In this document: positions 15,247 to 23,794 of the stretch, piece by piece
Numbering within the stretch: position 1 is the first letter of the stretch
How the letters are laid out: the number at the start of each line of letters is the position of its first letter
Source of the DNA: Candidatus Woesearchaeota archaeon
GTDB lineage: Archaea > Nanobdellota > Nanobdellia > Woesearchaeales > UBA10216
Direction of reading: 5' to 3'
Assembly: GCA_016180105.1 (NCBI GenBank)
Contig: JACPBZ010000024.1
Location: 1-36,930 of the forward strand
DNA length: 36,930 nt
Made by a program: the position numbers and the translations under genes
The notes under the pieces: generated by a model
The model's input: only the letters and a program-made list of their open reading frames with translations
The model's database searches: none
Told to the model about the DNA's origin: nothing

Positions 15247-16364
15247 CTATGCATAATTGAATCCCAGGTCGCAGGTTGGGGAGTCCCGGTTATTCTTGTT
15301 TTCAGCGTAAAGCCATATCCCCTTGCCCAAGTCATCCTGCTCGAAAACGTGAGTCGCTTGAACAAGATTCCAGCCGCCAGTAACAGGATCATATTCGTCA
15401 GCAAAGAAGATACTGCATTGTCCCTCTACATCGGAAAGCTTCTTGCCAATCATCTGGGGCACTACGCTGATGAAGCTGAGAACCTTTGTCTTGACCCTGT
15501 CGCCTCTACTTATCAAATATAGTGCATCACTGTCGTATTTTACCAACAGTGTGCATTCCGGACCATCATTGTGTACCCATGCACCGGCTGCTTCCGTCTG
15601 ACTCAAATTGGATATCCTGTCCGCATCCCGTGATGCCTTGGTTGCCTCAATAAGTGCAGGCGTGTGCCCGCTGTTCTTGAGCTTAAGCTTATTGGTTGCC
15701 TCATCAATGTCAAACAAGAGCTTCCCCGCGAACATGAAATCCCGGAACAGGACCTCGTGAAGCCGGACGACGCGGGCCGACTCGAACTTCCAGCGAAAAT
15801 CCTCCACCTCGTCAGCGGCCTCCAGGTTGACCTTGAAGGCGGTATCCTCCTGTTTCTTCTTTCCAGCTTGTTTTCAGGAACCGCCTCTGCGCACTGTTTC
15901 GTTAGGTAAGTTACCCTTTTGTTATTGTCTTCAATTGCCTCCTCGACATCGTTTCTGCTGTCCACAAACAGCTCAAAAACATTCACGCCACATTTTAGTT
16001 CATCCCCCGAACCGGGTTCGAAGATAAACCCTTTAGCGTACTGATAAATGTCGCCAGCAGGCTTAGGAACATATCTTTCGTTAATCACTTCACCGTTCAG
16101 GCTTAATGAATTAAAAAACCCTTTGCTGACACGTGCCTGGAAGGATTTGTCAAGCAAAATATCCGCACTCACTGAGACCAATTCAAGGTCATTGCTACCT
16201 GTGGCAACAAAATTTTCTATACTGAGGTCAGGCAGAGCGGTCACTGTCGTCACCTGAGCTCCTGTAATGGGGGGGGCAGTGCCACTAAGGGCGTCAAACC
16301 CGACCAGCGCGGCAAGTAGAAGAACAATAACAACTGTCCATTTGGCTCTTTCTGATGTCGGCAT
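15247..16364 (-). pseudogene. Membrane-anchored CARDB-like protein interrupted by a frameshift
   Basis: Two overlapping frames together make one protein of about 372 residues. The first half (16364 to about 15860) has an N-terminal hydrophobic signal or anchor (residues 10-28). A CARDB/APHP-like beta domain follows, from LPDLSIENFVATG to NVFELFVDSRNDVEEAIEDNN, the usual end motif. The second half continues in another frame from KKKQEDTAFKVNLEAADEVE to the stop at 15247 and has its own beta-rich sequence with CTLLVKYDSD and CSIFFADEYD. The frames join at an A run (15860-15862 on the plus strand, TTT): adding one base gives NKLEKKKQEDTAF without a break. It may be real decay, an assembly error or slippage. 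It has its own box A and lies divergently from the large secreted protein. Confidence 0.78.
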
Positions 16365-16393
16365 CTCTTTTCAGCCATCTCTTCAAATACTAA

Positions 16394-16401
16394 TATATAA
16401 A
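16394..16401 (-). promoter_or_regulatory. Box A of the frameshifted CARDB gene
   Basis: TTTATATA on the minus strand, centred 33 bases before the ATG at 16364. Its promoter being intact fits a recent lesion. Confidence 0.55.
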
Positions 16402-16451
16402 CCCTTTTTTTTTGGAAGATGCGGCAGTAACAGCACTTTTTTTTCAGAAAG

Positions 16452-16459
16452 ATTTAAAT
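16452..16459 (+). promoter_or_regulatory. Box A of the large secreted repeat protein
   Basis: ATTTAAAT centred 27 bases before the ATG at 16483. This selects that codon over the much longer open frame that reaches back to 16267. Confidence 0.65.
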
Positions 16460-16482
16460 CAGGCATTAAGAAAAGAGGGCAT

Positions 16483-18573
16483 ATGCATCATTCGGCAGCG
16501 AAAAAGAGGGCTCTTGTCGCACTAATCATTCTCTCCTTGCTTGTCCCGGCTGCTGCCGGCCAAGTCTCAATAGGGGAAGGAGCAAACGACATAGCAGTCT
16601 CAGACGATATGGCCGGACAGAAGCTTGAGAGCTTCCAGGGCGACTGCGGCTCAAGCATCATAATGGCGTCCTTAAGAGGCGATGGCAAATGGCAGCCTGT
16701 TTTCTTCCCCCCATTTTCAATACCGATTGAAAGCAGCGCTGTTGGCAAAGGGCTAAGAGTGATATCAGTGGGCAAATGCACCCTTTCAGCAAAAGCTTCC
16801 GCAGAAAGACTGGGCACAGAAGCAGCCAAGCTCAAAAAAGGCTACAATCTCATATCAGTCACCAAATCAATGGCAGACAGGTCACTCAGCGAACTGCCAG
16901 GCTGCACATTCGAGGCAGCAAGGCTTTACTCACCCATAGCGTGCAGCCAGCCTGAAACGGAAACCTGCAGCGGAGACTTTGAAATAATAGACCTAACACG
17001 AAAACTTGACCAGTATGCCTTGAAAGGAATCTGGGCAAAAGCGGCAGACAGTTGCATACTGGATGATGAAAAGAGAAAGATTGACCTCGTCGGAGAATTC
17101 CATATAGGGGTATACGACGACCTTGTTGGCCAAAGCCTCCAGAATTTTCTTTCTGATGAATGCAAGTCAAAGGTTTCCTTTTCCGTGTTTGATTACGAGA
17201 GATACGGAGTTCCAAGCGATAAGGCATCACAAGGCATGGAGGGGCTAGGCTTATATGTGAAAAGCAGCGCGTCACAAGGCGAGTGCAAACTGACGACAAA
17301 AGGCTATAATGAAAAACTCGGTTCCACGGCATTAAAACTGTTCGGGGGAATTCCCGGGATTAGAGTTATCCCAAACAGCATGATAGAAACCTCAAAATCA
17401 TTTCAAGACATTAAAGGCACCTGTGAGATGACAGCATTATTTCTGGCCCCCCAGTCAGATCCAAAATGGACAGAGAAAAAAGCCCCTGTTGACTTCAAGT
17501 TCTCATCAGAGTATCTCGGCAAGCCAGTTACTATCACTTCAGGAAATGATTGTGAACTCGAAACCATTCAATCTGCGCCAGCAAGCGCACCAGTTCCTGA
17601 AAAAGCAAACCTCGCCCCAATGCTCAAGCTTTACAAAAGCGACGGCACAGAAATAACAGAAGGCTCCACCCTGAAAGGGGGCCAGACAATAAAAGTCGAG
17701 CTTCACGTCAAGAACACGGGCAAGGCAGCCACCAAAGTCACCGACCTGAAGGACCAAGGGGACCCAACAGTATACAATACTGTCAATTTCCACAAAAACG
17801 CTCCAGGCGGAGGAAACATTGCAGAGCCTGTTTATTCAACCATCAACCTCGTGCTTCCAAACGATAACATCGCCGCAGGCCAGTCCTTGAAGACAAAGGA
17901 ATGGCAAATCCAGCTGCCTTCAGATTTCACGGGAAAGGCTGTCGTGGCAGCGGCAGTCGACACGCAAGACGACTATATTGAAGAAAACTCCGACAACAAG
18001 CAAACGGTCACGTTCAATGTCGTTGCCCTGAAGCTGCCGAACCTCGTGCCAACAACAATCACGCAGACCATAACCCCAGCGACAAGCACATCGGAGGCAG
18101 TCGTGACTGACATAACAGCCAACGTAAAAAACACTGGCGAGCTTCCCGCGCTTCCTGTTTACAACGGATTTGAGCAGTTCATAGAAGTCACCATCACGGT
18201 GCGCAAGGGCGACACGGCAATATGCAAGGAGCTAAGCAGGAGAATAGTCACCGTGAAACCTGGCGAGGAAGAACAGTTCCCTGTAGTGCCGAAGGCAATG
18301 GGCGGCAACGGGCCCTGCAAGCTGCCAGATGCCACTGCCGCATACGGGGTAATTGTTGAAGCTGACACGCTCAAATCAGGAAGCGTCACAGGCATAGTTC
18401 AGGAGGAGAGCGAAGAAGACAACCTCAAGAGCTATGTTCTCGGAAGTGCCACGAGCAAGGCCACGGCCGGCCAGGCGTGCAGCCAGGACATTGACTGCGA
18501 GTCAGACCTGTGCGTGAGAAAGAAGTGCATGAGCGACGCGCAAAGGGAAGCAATCCTCAGAATATCAGGATAA
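16483..18573 (+). CDS. Large secreted protein: four Cys repeats, two CARDB domains and a Cys tail
   Basis: The open frame begins at 16267, but the first 72 codons overlap the divergent gene and precede the box A. ATG 16483 gives a clean signal peptide (KKRALVALIILSLLVPAAAG) and 696 residues. After the signal come about four related units of 65-80 residues with two cysteines each. Examples are AVSDDMAGQKLESFQGDC...SVGKC, GYNLISVTKSM...ELPGC...ADSC, IGVYDDLVGQSLQNF...DEC...GEC and IRVIPNSMIETSKSF...GTC...NDC. Two CARDB-type beta domains follow (about 365-520 and 520-660), each with the VxNTG motif and ending EENSDNK or EESEEDN. The tail CSQDIDCESDLCVRKKC is a four-cysteine knot-like motif. Presumably a cell-surface protein in an adhesion or envelope role. 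Repeat count is approximate. Confidence 0.88.
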   Translation: MHHSAAKKRALVALIILSLLVPAAAGQVSIGEGANDIAVSDDMAGQKLESFQGDCGSSIIMASLRGDGKWQPVFFPPFSIPIESSAVGKGLRVISVGKCTLSAKASAERLGTEAAKLKKGYNLISVTKSMADRSLSELPGCTFEAARLYSPIACSQPETETCSGDFEIIDLTRKLDQYALKGIWAKAADSCILDDEKRKIDLVGEFHIGVYDDLVGQSLQNFLSDECKSKVSFSVFDYERYGVPSDKASQGMEGLGLYVKSSASQGECKLTTKGYNEKLGSTALKLFGGIPGIRVIPNSMIETSKSFQDIKGTCEMTALFLAPQSDPKWTEKKAPVDFKFSSEYLGKPVTITSGNDCELETIQSAPASAPVPEKANLAPMLKLYKSDGTEITEGSTLKGGQTIKVELHVKNTGKAATKVTDLKDQGDPTVYNTVNFHKNAPGGGNIAEPVYSTINLVLPNDNIAAGQSLKTKEWQIQLPSDFTGKAVVAAAVDTQDDYIEENSDNKQTVTFNVVALKLPNLVPTTITQTITPATSTSEAVVTDITANVKNTGELPALPVYNGFEQFIEVTITVRKGDTAICKELSRRIVTVKPGEEEQFPVVPKAMGGNGPCKLPDATAAYGVIVEADTLKSGSVTGIVQEESEEDNLKSYVLGSATSKATAGQACSQDIDCESDLCVRKKCMSDAQREAILRISG

Positions 18574-18579
18574 TTTTCT

Positions 18580-19704
18580 TTAAGCCTTGCACTCGCTGCC
18601 CCAGGAGCCCTCATCGCTGCACGTCTGCCACCCTTTCAGGTTGTCCCTTGTCGTGCACGCTCTTTTGTCCTTGGGCTTGCAGCCAAGACCCTTCTCAACC
18701 CTTATCGGGACAGGAGCTGAAATAGCGTTATAGCCGTAACGAAGCTCAAGCTTCAGGGAAGTGACAAATGCGCCAAGGTTTGCTTCCTCGGTGAACTCAG
18801 TTTCAAAGCCTTTAGGGCGATAGCTGCAGAGAATGTAATCCTTTTCAGCCTTCCCGGAAAGATGGATTCCGCCATCCGCGTCCTTGCTGCACTCCAAAGC
18901 CTGCCCATTCAGCTCAGCCCTGTCTATGAAAACAACATTAATCCTGTCCTTGTCCCCGCTGATTGTCTTTGCCGTGCAGAAAAGGTCCAGGCTGTCCTTG
19001 TCTATCACAATGCCATTGCCAACGTTAGCAACGTAAATCTTGAACTTTGGCCTGATAACTTTCTTGCCATTTACATCGTAACGCTCCATCACGGTCTCAA
19101 TCTTCCTGACAGCAACAGGGGCGCCCTGGCTTTTCAAGGCAACAGGCACCTTTGAGTCACAGGCCTTGCGCTGCTTCTGGAAGCTGTACGTAGAGGTATC
19201 AACGCAAACATTCGCGGCCAGCTTAGTCACATATTGATAACAGGCGCTCGCAAGAAAGCCAGTGTCAATAGCCTCATCGTTGTCAGAAAAACTCCTTGCC
19301 CTTGCCGTTACCCTAAACCCGTTCAGATAGCCTGCCGCGCTGGTCGTTTCCTTGCCTTCCAGCTGCTTCTTCACAGTGATAATCGGAGTCTTGAAACTGA
19401 AGCTACTATCACCAGCCAGGTCCACACCCTCAACAGTGAAAGCACCTCTTGTATCCCGCAAAGTGATTATGGCGCCTTCCGGCACCGTGGTTGCCCCCTT
19501 ATTTGAAATCATAAGAGCAAAATCAACAGAGCTGCCTGCCGTGATTGGGCTGGCCACGCTTTCAGGAGCAACCCAGGCATTCATCCCCTCAACACCCGTG
19601 AACGCATCCGGAATCTCAACACCCCTTGAGCCGCCCTTGCAGCCTGAAACCAGGACTACGATAAGCAAAATCATAATCACAGCCACAATGTTGCCCTTTG
19701 CCAT
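18580..19704 (-). CDS. Secreted lipoprotein B, homologue of lipoprotein A
   Basis: Lipoprotein signal with lipobox LVSGC (Cys22) and the same following KGG as lipoprotein A. The 374 residues share the A layout: FTGVEGM after the signal, CYQYVTKLAANVC against CYPYKTRAVADFC, a second Cys pair around LECS...YILC, and LKLELRYGYNAISAPVPIRVEKGL against the A ending. The tail CKPKDKRACTTRDNLKGWQTC...WGSEC matches the A tail motif (x-C-x-G-x-W-S/G-x-C) without the Ser/Gly linker. It starts three bases after the stop of the polytopic membrane protein, so the two are one operon. This suggests the lipoprotein works with that membrane protein at the cell surface. Confidence 0.88.
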   Translation of the reverse strand: MAKGNIVAVIMILLIVVLVSGCKGGSRGVEIPDAFTGVEGMNAWVAPESVASPITAGSSVDFALMISNKGATTVPEGAIITLRDTRGAFTVEGVDLAGDSSFSFKTPIITVKKQLEGKETTSAAGYLNGFRVTARARSFSDNDEAIDTGFLASACYQYVTKLAANVCVDTSTYSFQKQRKACDSKVPVALKSQGAPVAVRKIETVMERYDVNGKKVIRPKFKIYVANVGNGIVIDKDSLDLFCTAKTISGDKDRINVVFIDRAELNGQALECSKDADGGIHLSGKAEKDYILCSYRPKGFETEFTEEANLGAFVTSLKLELRYGYNAISAPVPIRVEKGLGCKPKDKRACTTRDNLKGWQTCSDEGSWGSECKA

Positions 19705-19706
19705 AT

Positions 19707-21719
19707 TCAGGTCTCTCCTGCGCCTGTCGCAGGGGGGGAATCAGCAACTTTCACATCTGCGCCCTTCACATCAAAACTCACAGACCTCTTGGTGGAAAAC
19801 AGGTAATCAACACTCACCCTGAAAGTTGCGCCAACCCAGTCAGGGTCCATTTCATTAACCACCCCGTCTCCGTTGACGTCAAAAGCCGTATTTGACAGGA
19901 TAATCTTGCACTCAAAGGGGAGGCTCTCGCCAACAAACTTCAAGTTCCCAGGGTCTTCCGTATTAGCAGTGCCATCTCTCGTCAAGTAGCCCTCCCTGAC
20001 CTCATATCTTCCTTTAGTAGTATCCGCGGTGAAAATTTCGCCACATCTTTCGTCTGAAAGGTCAAGGCTTATTTCCTTGGGGGTTGTCAAGGCAAGCTTA
20101 CTTATTCCCCCTATCTCACCTTCCCAGCCGCCGCTCCTGGCAATGTAAATCACAAAACCGGAGGACTTTGCGCCTTCAATGTCAATCCTCACTGGCGGAT
20201 TGGCAAGCTCCACAGGACCCCACCTTATCGCAACAGGACCATTGTCGTGCTTTGCCTCTGCAGGAGGAACATCCTTCAGGCCCAGCTTCATCACATTAGG
20301 GTCCTTGGCAGTAATCAAAGCGTCAAGCTTATCAGAGCGCATAAATGCCGTTGACAGATACCCGTCAGCCTTGAAAGAGTACTTAACGTCAAACTCCACA
20401 CTCCTTGCTCCAGGCTCGCCGCCCTCAAACTCGCACTTTGCAGTAATCGGCCTCCCATAGCTCACAAGCAAAGGCTTAGGAGGAGTTTGCTTAATCCTCT
20501 GCTTCAGCTCTTCCGCCGTAACAGGCTCAATGAGAGCGCCCTCTGCCTCCCCTGCAGGGTCACTGCAGCTAATGCCAACAACCTCAATATATCTCTTTTC
20601 AGCATCATCCGGCAATGGATTTGGCACGTCAAGAACAACACCGGGAGTTGGGTTCTTATTGAAGTTCAGATTGAAACTGCTGGGCATATTAGGGTCATTA
20701 GTAAGCTGAAGCCCAATCTTCGGCCCCTCCTCAGGCTCGCCAAAGCCGTAAATCTGCTCAGCCCTCTCGTAAGCGGCAGCGACAGGCGCCTTGAGGAAAT
20801 CACCCCGCAGTATTCTTCCAGCGTTTGTCTGGAATCTTGACCAAATGCTCTCAGCAACCTCCTTTTCCTCTGGAGTCAGGCTGGAAACCTTGGCGTGGTA
20901 AACTGACGTAACTGTTGGCAATGCCGCGATGAAGTAGAAAATAAGCAACGAAATGAATATTCTCCTCGCTACCCTGGTGTTGTTGTAAAGGGTTGCAGCG
21001 GGAAAATAAATCCAAAGCGGAAACAAGAGCCTGTTGAAAATGAAGGACAGGATAGAATAAGCCATCGCGCCGAAGCTGCCTGCAAGGTTGCCAACGCTTT
21101 CCACAACCCTATCACGGAATATTGGCATTCCATAAACATCAACAAAGGCGATAAGTGGAAGGTACCTGAAAAAATCCGCGCCGGGCTTCTCCATAAACTT
21201 GGCAGTCAGCCTCCAGTAAAAGTAAAATGCCACAACCAAGGCGAAAATCGTGGGAATCCGCGCAATTTGCGACTCGGCGTTTAACAATCCCGTAAGAGCT
21301 ACCAAAAGGCCTGCTGCTGAAAGCGCAACGCCAATATTCATGAACTCCAGGGCAACGCCAAAGGCAATAAAGGCAACAACCGCGAAAAGAAGGTGCATAT
21401 AGGACGCGGCCCCAATATTAAAACCGAAAACTTTCCAGTCAAGCCAGAAAAGAACCACGCCTCCCCACATCATGAATCCGGCAATGTTCTCAGGAAGCCA
21501 GTTAAGGACCCAACCAGCAACGCCCTGGATGGGCTTTGCAACGAGCTGCCCAGCTGCAAAGCCGGCACCGGCAGAAAAACCCTGCCCAATGCTGCCCGCC
21601 AAGGCCGGAGCGTGGCCGCTGCCAACATTCCTCAAGCCCTGACCCAATCTGGCAAACAAGGCCTGCCAGCCTCCTCCGCCAGCCGCAGCCCCAATCACGC
21701 CAGCAGCCGCACCTACCAA
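19707..21719 (-). CDS. Polytopic membrane protein with large ectodomain and dockerin-like calcium loop
   Basis: Not recognised as a named family. About the first 300 residues hold a Gly/Ala-rich start and some seven hydrophobic segments (for example GFMMWGGVVLFWLDW, HLLFAVVAFIAFGVALEF, IGVALSAAGLLVALTGLL, IFALVVAFYFYW, IFISLLIFYFIAALPTV). A soluble region of about 370 residues follows, beta-rich with paired cysteines. Near the end is DVNGDGVVNEMD, a dockerin/EF-hand-type calcium loop with D, N, D, N, D at positions 1, 3, 5, 9 and 12. The closing FRVSVDYLFSTKRSVSFDVKG resembles the ends of lipoproteins A and B. GTG 21728 is in frame, but GAGGTG six bases before TTG 21719 favours the latter. 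A TTTAAA box at 21768-21774 serves it. Operon with lipoprotein B. Confidence 0.83.
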   Translation of the reverse strand: MVGAAAGVIGAAAGGGGWQALFARLGQGLRNVGSGHAPALAGSIGQGFSAGAGFAAGQLVAKPIQGVAGWVLNWLPENIAGFMMWGGVVLFWLDWKVFGFNIGAASYMHLLFAVVAFIAFGVALEFMNIGVALSAAGLLVALTGLLNAESQIARIPTIFALVVAFYFYWRLTAKFMEKPGADFFRYLPLIAFVDVYGMPIFRDRVVESVGNLAGSFGAMAYSILSFIFNRLLFPLWIYFPAATLYNNTRVARRIFISLLIFYFIAALPTVTSVYHAKVSSLTPEEKEVAESIWSRFQTNAGRILRGDFLKAPVAAAYERAEQIYGFGEPEEGPKIGLQLTNDPNMPSSFNLNFNKNPTPGVVLDVPNPLPDDAEKRYIEVVGISCSDPAGEAEGALIEPVTAEELKQRIKQTPPKPLLVSYGRPITAKCEFEGGEPGARSVEFDVKYSFKADGYLSTAFMRSDKLDALITAKDPNVMKLGLKDVPPAEAKHDNGPVAIRWGPVELANPPVRIDIEGAKSSGFVIYIARSGGWEGEIGGISKLALTTPKEISLDLSDERCGEIFTADTTKGRYEVREGYLTRDGTANTEDPGNLKFVGESLPFECKIILSNTAFDVNGDGVVNEMDPDWVGATFRVSVDYLFSTKRSVSFDVKGADVKVADSPPATGAGET

Positions 21720-21767
21720 TAAACACACCTCATTTTACTCATTACTTCCTGAAATTGCCGTGGAGTG

Positions 21768-21774
21768 TTTTAAA
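21768..21774 (-). promoter_or_regulatory. Probable box A of the polytopic protein-lipoprotein B operon
   Basis: A GTTTAAA element on the minus strand in the 60-base gap after the vapC stop. It leaves a leader of about 25 nt with a GAGGTG ribosome-binding site, so the surface operon need not depend on the toxin-antitoxin promoter. Confidence 0.45.
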
Positions 21775-21781
21775 CTTTTCC

Positions 21782-22264
21782 CTAATGAAGCTGTTCAGGC
21801 CTGATTCTTTGTATGTCGTTAAGCTTGTCAAAATCAGCGTCAGTGGACAATATTTTCTTGCAATCATACAACTTCATTGTTTGGTAATGTATGCTGTCTC
21901 GTGGCAAAATCCCTTTTTCCAAAAGTTCTGGTATGACTGCAGCCAAATCCCCATCAGCGTCGGCAATCTCAAGGTTGTCGAATGAGAACATTACTTCAAA
22001 GACCTCCTTAATTTTAGGGGCGAATTCCAGCACAACTTCAGGATTTTTTCTTATTTTTTCTGCAGGGTGAACGGCGTATTTGCTCTTGATAAGCCTCATT
22101 AGAATGACATAAGCCAACTCATCAAGGGTCAAGCAACTTGTGAGACCATACCTTTTCCCTTTCTGCATCTCATCAAAGATTTTCTTTACACCTTCAAAGA
22201 ATTCAGATTTCTCAAAAAAGAAGGCGTAAAAGGCGTTCGTATCAAGATAAATCATTTCGGTCAT
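21782..22264 (-). CDS. vapC: VapC-type PIN-domain toxin RNase
   Basis: PIN-domain endoribonuclease, the toxin half of a type II pair; VapC enzymes cut tRNA or rRNA. The acidic residues that bind the metal are visible: Asp in MIYLDTNAFYAFF near the N terminus, Glu in TLDELAYV, Asp in LPRDSIHYQTM, and the final STDADFD. At 160 residues it is slightly longer than many VapC proteins. Its start overlaps the antitoxin stop by four bases (ATGA type), which is the normal toxin-antitoxin arrangement. The pair sits between two surface-protein genes and looks like an insertion into that block, but no repeats or integrase mark its borders. Confidence 0.92.
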   Translation of the reverse strand: MTEMIYLDTNAFYAFFFEKSEFFEGVKKIFDEMQKGKRYGLTSCLTLDELAYVILMRLIKSKYAVHPAEKIRKNPEVVLEFAPKIKEVFEVMFSFDNLEIADADGDLAAVIPELLEKGILPRDSIHYQTMKLYDCKKILSTDADFDKLNDIQRIRPEQLH

Positions 22265-22497
22265 TCTGTTTTTTCATACTCCCAAATCAGGTCCTTGACC
22301 CTTGTAAAATCTTTGTCTTTGCCAAGCATGCCAGCCTTTTCAATGGGGTTTGAGATTTTAGGCATCAAGATAATCTCATTACCCACCGCTTTAGCTATCA
22401 ATTCAGAGCCTTTCCTAATCCGTAGCTCTTCCCTAATTTCTGAGGGCAGCGTTATTTGACCCTTCTCTCTCACTTTTATTAGTGTTACATTTTTCAT
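22261..22497 (-). CDS. vapB: VapB-type AbrB-family antitoxin
   Basis: A 78-residue protein with an AbrB/SpoVT swapped-hairpin DNA-binding domain: IKVREKGQITLPSEIREELRI followed by KGSELIAKAVGNEIILMPK. A C-terminal tail (about 25 residues, ending DLIWEYEKTE) would wrap the toxin. The frame is open to GTG 22527, but box A at 22532-22539 predicts a transcript start near 22510, downstream of that codon, so ATG 22497 (MKNVTLIKV) is used. Antitoxins of this kind repress their own promoter. A TCACTA direct repeat at 22505-22510 and 22524-22529 lies across the predicted start and is a candidate operator. Confidence 0.92.
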   Translation of the reverse strand: MKNVTLIKVREKGQITLPSEIREELRIRKGSELIAKAVGNEIILMPKISNPIEKAGMLGKDKDFTRVKDLIWEYEKTE

Positions 22498-22504
22498 AAA
22501 GTTC

Positions 22505-22539
22505 TCACTAATCGAGAAAAGTATCACTATTATTTAAAT
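22505..22539 (-). promoter_or_regulatory. vapBC promoter with possible operator
   Basis: Box A ATTTAAAT (22532-22539) with a repeated TCACTA hexamer (plus-strand view) at 22505-22510 and 22524-22529, a 19-base period. Two contact sites on one face near the transcript start would suit autorepression by VapB. Confidence 0.4.
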
Positions 22540-22560
22540 GTTCCCACTTTAAATGTTGCG

Positions 22561-23772
22561 TTAACTGCACTCGGAAGCCCTTCTACAGTCAAGAACAAGC
22601 CTTAGCTCTATTATGCTCAGAGTTGTTTCAGGCACCAGCCTGAGGAAGTTCGTGCCGGCAATCAGGAAGGAGTCAACATTCTTCGAGTAGTTTGCCGCCC
22701 TGGTATCAAGCCTGGTCTTCTGGTTGTTAATCTCAACGGTTGCAGTCTTCCTTTCAAGGTCGTCCACAAAAGTTATGCTCAACGTTGAGTTTATGCTATT
22801 GTTTTCAATCCTCTTGAAGACTGAGCTGTTTATGCTAAAAAAGTATATCGGAAATATGGGCTCCTTCAGCTTGGTCCTGAGAACGGCCTGGTCAAGGAGA
22901 TACGTGCCCTTTTCCGCAACAAACCTGAAATCATTCTTGCCTGCCAAAAGGTCTTTCGGGTCAAGCTGAAGCCTTTCAGGGTTACCACAGTCCGGAACTT
23001 TCGAAGCCAGAAGCTTTTCATTGACATAAACAGAAAGGACGCCGACATCCTTCAAGCTGCATTCAACAAAGTAGCTGAGAGAGGCTTCTGAAATGAGGTT
23101 AAACTCCTCCTGGCCCAGGATTACCGTGTGCCTTGCTTCCTTGTTGTCGACCTTCTCTACCGTACCCGTGATTTTCACATCCCTCAAGTCATAGAAATTC
23201 TTCGAGAAAGGCTTATACCAGGGGACAGGCTCAGTGGAAAACTCAAACAAGTTCTCTTCCTTAAGCTCCAGGCTCAACGGATCAGTGAACGCGTCAACTT
23301 CCCCCCTGAAAATCTCAGTTTCATCCTGGGCAACTATAAGGACTCCACTGTGGTCGTTCACCGAAAAGCTAAGCTTTGCGTTCTCAACCTTATCCTTGAC
23401 AGCCAGGACAACAGACCTTTTCCTTTGAACACTGCGTGAAGTCTCAACATTAATTGAGTCAAAGCTCTTAAGGATGGCATCCTCCTTCTTGGTGAAAAGA
23501 TTGAATGACGGAATCCTATGCTCAAACTCCTTCTCCCTCAGCTTGGTCAGGACACCCGGGTTTTCCTTGATGAGAACTGCGCCAGCTATCGCTTCCGGGG
23601 ATATTGCCTTCGCTGCAGAAATGTCCCTTTCAAGCAGCTTATCCCTCTCGCCCTTAGGCAAGAACAATATGTAGAGTATTATGAAAGCAGCAATGACCAT
23701 GACAAGAATGGCAGCATTAGCACCAGTCGGAAGAGAAGGAGGCTCTGCACCCTTTTTCCCGTAATTCCTCAT
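22561..23772 (-). CDS. Single-pass membrane protein with large beta-rich ectodomain
   Basis: Not recognised by name. The N terminus is short and basic, then a single transmembrane helix (about residues 20-40, AAILVMVIAAFIILYILFLP) leads into a charged helical segment and a beta-rich region to residue 403. There are few cysteines until the end (CSLKDV, DCGNP, DCRRASEC). Sequences such as SFSVNDHSGVLIVAQDETEIFRG and LSVYVNEKLLASKVPDCG look like repeated beta-sandwich units of an exported domain. Its promoter element is shared with aPelota on the opposite strand. It ends about 60 bases before the vapB ATG. Likely part of the surface block, but no partner can be named from sequence. Confidence 0.85.
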   Translation of the reverse strand: MRNYGKKGAEPPSLPTGANAAILVMVIAAFIILYILFLPKGERDKLLERDISAAKAISPEAIAGAVLIKENPGVLTKLREKEFEHRIPSFNLFTKKEDAILKSFDSINVETSRSVQRKRSVVLAVKDKVENAKLSFSVNDHSGVLIVAQDETEIFRGEVDAFTDPLSLELKEENLFEFSTEPVPWYKPFSKNFYDLRDVKITGTVEKVDNKEARHTVILGQEEFNLISEASLSYFVECSLKDVGVLSVYVNEKLLASKVPDCGNPERLQLDPKDLLAGKNDFRFVAEKGTYLLDQAVLRTKLKEPIFPIYFFSINSSVFKRIENNSINSTLSITFVDDLERKTATVEINNQKTRLDTRAANYSKNVDSFLIAGTNFLRLVPETTLSIIELRLVLDCRRASECS

Positions 23773-23794
23773 ACACTCTTTTCCCGTAGATACA

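Noticed and set aside
16267-16482. 72-codon N-terminal extension of the large secreted protein
   Set aside because: Antisense to the divergent gene and upstream of its box A; no conserved features, and the signal peptide begins at 16483.
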